From Agapetus fuscipes (taxonomy: Eukaryota; Arthropoda; Insecta; Trichoptera; Glossosomatidae), in NCBI GenBank assembly GCA_951799405.1, contig OX637345.1, positions 11,346,001-11,410,000 of the forward strand: a stretch of 64,000 nucleotides of DNA. The letters run 5' to 3'. The notes below the pieces were generated by a model, which worked only from the letters and a program-made list of their open reading frames with translations, ran no database searches and was not told the origin of the DNA. Below are positions 62,121 to 64,000 of the stretch, piece by piece (within the stretch, counting starts at the first letter, position 1; every line of letters begins with the position of its first letter). A program made the position numbers and the translations under genes.

Positions 62121-62315
62121 GTACATTAACATTAAAAATTCATATTAAATGCATGCCCAAAAACAGACACGTGCTAATTTCGCGCTTTCAAATAATGCTG
62201 TTTACATATTAAAATCCAAACCTTAAATAAACATACACCCAGCAACTTTTGCCTACCTTTCTTTAAGTAGGGTGACATTTGCAAAGTGAACCATATTAAC
62301 CTATAAGTTAAGGAA
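62121..62315 (-). repeat. SINE-A, second copy in tandem
   Basis: Starts at TTAACATTAAAAATTCATAT and ends ATAAGTTAAGGAACC. Adjacent same-strand copy of a diverged subtype. Confidence 0.83.
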
Positions 62316-62342
62316 CCAACGTAGAAGTCATCCATACCAGGG

Positions 62343-62510
62343 ATGAAAGTCTTATTACCACGGTAATTATTACCTATCTAATATCGGTAATACTTACATG
62401 AAGACTAATCAGCTGTTCACTTGCGGCCATCTTGGATTGACAGGTCTTCATACAAATATTACCGATATTCGGTAGGTAAGAATTACCGTGGTATTAAGAC
62501 TATTATTGTG
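62343..62510. repeat. MITE-4, full palindromic copy
   Basis: Arms AGTCTTATTACCACGGTAAT / ATTACCGTGGTATTAAGACT; core TTGCGGCCATCTTGGATTGA. Confidence 0.92.
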
Positions 62511-62569
62511 ATCCAGCTCGGCGTCTCAAACTCTTGACGACCCCTTATCTAGATCAATTTGAGGCCGTA

Positions 62570-62757
62570 AGAGCTCGTTCTCACCTGTCGGGTGTCGGAT
62601 CAGTATATTAATCGGAGGTTTCAGTGGCAGAACATTATGTATGAAGCTATTCACACTTTTTTCAAACCGATTTTGTCCGAAATGTTCTGCCACTGGAACC
62701 TCCGATTAATATACGGATCAGACACCCGGAAACTGGGAGGAAGTGGGAACGGGCTCT
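62570..62757. repeat. MITE-2 copy 2
   Basis: AGAGCTCGTTCTCACCTGTC / GAAGTGGGAACGGGCTCT arms; AATCGGAGGTTTCAGTGGCA mirrored by TGCCACTGGAACCTCCGATT. Homologous to 12497-12674. Confidence 0.9.
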
Positions 62758-63282
62758 AACCACCTTATTCATAAAAAGGTTTTAATTTTTAAACCAGCTT
62801 ACAGTCAGTTTTTCCATACTAATAAACGGGTTTAACTCTGGTTTTGGGTTCAACCAATCTAATGAACAAGACCGTAAGTGTGCCGCTCATTTCACTACAG
62901 GTAAAACTTATGCCTGGTGTAAGCCAAGTGTCGTGTTTCGATGGTTGACAACGACTGATATGTACACATGAAATCAAACAACTTTCAAAATAGCTCGCCG
63001 TCCAACAAAACACTAATAGACTACAAGATGTCTGTATTATGTGATACCTAATAGTCTAATTCTAATAGATCATTCAGCTATTAATGTACAAAAAGAAACT
63101 TTTCATTGCGATTCATACAAGATCATCAGGGGCATAATATTGAGATCCGAACATTCAGAAAATCCCACGGATATGTGACGTCACCCATAGTAAATTCCCG
63201 ATAATCAGGTTTTAGAGAGCATAGCAACCTATTCGTCAAGAAACTTGATGTAAAACATTAGGTAAAATAGCAACGTTTATTT
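62758..63282. other. no recognised feature
   Basis: One minus frame of 64 codons (62819-63013) shows no motif. Confidence 0.4.
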
Positions 63283-63470
63283 CACAGAATCATTCCCTAT
63301 TTCAGGGAATGTCGGCAAGAGTTGCAGGGCTTATGTTCAATTGAGGTTTGGATTTTATTTGTAAGTACACAATCAGCATTTGTAAGCGCGAACTACACGT
63401 GTTTGTTTGTGGGCATACATCTGAAAGCTTTGAATGAATATATCCTAGCAACTTAGATTATAGATAGATT
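63283..63470 (+). repeat. SINE-A, 5'-shortened copy
   Basis: Begins at ATTCCCTATTTCAGGGAATG, ends TTAGATTATAGATAGATT. Confidence 0.87.
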
Positions 63471-63514
63471 GGCTAGTATCAGATATCTTCATTGCTTAGA
63501 CAACTCTTAAGTTG

Positions 63515-63645
63515 GTCAGTTTTCGTTGCTATGGTAATGTCAGCTATGTTCATAGATTGGAAACGGAGTAGAGACACGCCACGTGATAGAAAATGTCAAA
63601 AGCATTACAGTCGTGGAAGCGAGGCTACGCTATAAGCAATATTGG
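63515..63645. repeat. repeat R5 copy 2
   Basis: CGTTGCTATGGTAATGTCAG, AACGGAGTAGAGACACG, AAAAGCATTACAGTCGTGG; homologous to 54140-54270. Confidence 0.65.
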
Positions 63646-63697
63646 GTGAAATGTAAACATATGGTATGGACTGACGCTTCATGCTGATATGAAATAT

Positions 63698-64000
63698 GTC
63701 TATAAGTTGCAAAGACATATTAACATTGATTAACATTAAAGCCCACAGACACGTCTAAGTTCGCGCTTACAAATGCTGCAAATTTAGATATGCTGATGGG
63801 CGATACCTATCGATGTTTTCTTCGATATTTTTTATAAAAGCGATGTATAAATATTTTTCCTGGATATATTTCGATAGTGTTTTAAAATATCATCCATCCC
63901 TATCTGCACGTGCACTTACAAATTAAAATCCAAACCTCAAATGAACACAAACCCTGTAACTTTTGCTGACCTTCCCTGAAACAGGCGAGACATTGGCAAA
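63698..64000 (-). repeat. SINE-A copy interrupted by a 120-bp insert
   Basis: Parts at 63698-63783 and 63903-64000 (runs off the window). The insert contains the repeated phrase TCGATGTTTTCTTCGATATT / ATATTTCGATAGTGTTTTAA, probably a small MITE. Confidence 0.8.

Overview
This is a repeat-saturated eukaryotic window, almost certainly from an arthropod and probably an insect. The evidence is an intron-rich host gene whose exons read like insect Cip4, AT-rich introns, several APE-type non-LTR retrotransposons (LINEs), tRNA-derived SINEs and many MITEs. I cannot name the species. Nothing suggests a prokaryote, an operon or a CRISPR array.

Host gene. One protein gene is well supported. It lies on the minus strand between about 26.4 kb and 5.1 kb and encodes a CIP4/TOCA/FNBP1-family adaptor (F-BAR, HR1, SH3). 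Fourteen exons (26292-26407 down to 5782-5936) join with GT..AG boundaries and compatible phases into about 624 codons ending in a stop. One of them is a 30-nt candidate microexon. The short first coding exon (start Met plus a few residues) was not found, so it is either upstream of the window or unrecognised. A possible spliced 3' UTR exon lies at 5119-5216.

Mobile DNA inside and upstream of the gene. Intron 7 holds an apparently intact 1000-codon endonuclease/reverse-transcriptase LINE (17409-20411 plus 3' UTR to 20774). A nearly identical 5'-truncated copy opens the window (1-985), and a diverged truncated copy lies at 47121-48074 on the minus strand. The last ~250 bp of this LINE is also present as about 30 free-standing copies with a fixed 5' end (called SINE-A here), which suggests a SINE that shares the LINE tail. 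Three further SINE families (B, C, D) carry tRNA-like A and B boxes. A second, jockey-like LINE with a long open frame lies at 40640-43207 (minus). Many short pieces of other LINE reverse-transcriptase C-termini are scattered through the window. DNA elements include a hAT-type element with a perfect 8-bp target duplication (29601-31352), a second hAT-like element (38649-39200), a possible Helitron 3' end (40440-40482) and at least eight palindromic or TIR-bearing MITE families.

Most unusual items: (i) a hairpin module CTGANRA-Y-stem-GAAAC, resembling a hammerhead-ribozyme core, recurs in five otherwise unrelated repeat families, twice as inverted pairs; (ii) an intronless ORF (16777-17253) joins an HP1-like N-terminus to most of an LDL-receptor class A repeat, directly 5' of the intact LINE; (iii) a 120-nt 5S rRNA-like sequence abuts a tRNA-derived SINE, which is itself interrupted by a LINE fragment with a perfect 13-bp target duplication. 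From 26.4 kb to the end I found no convincing host exon.
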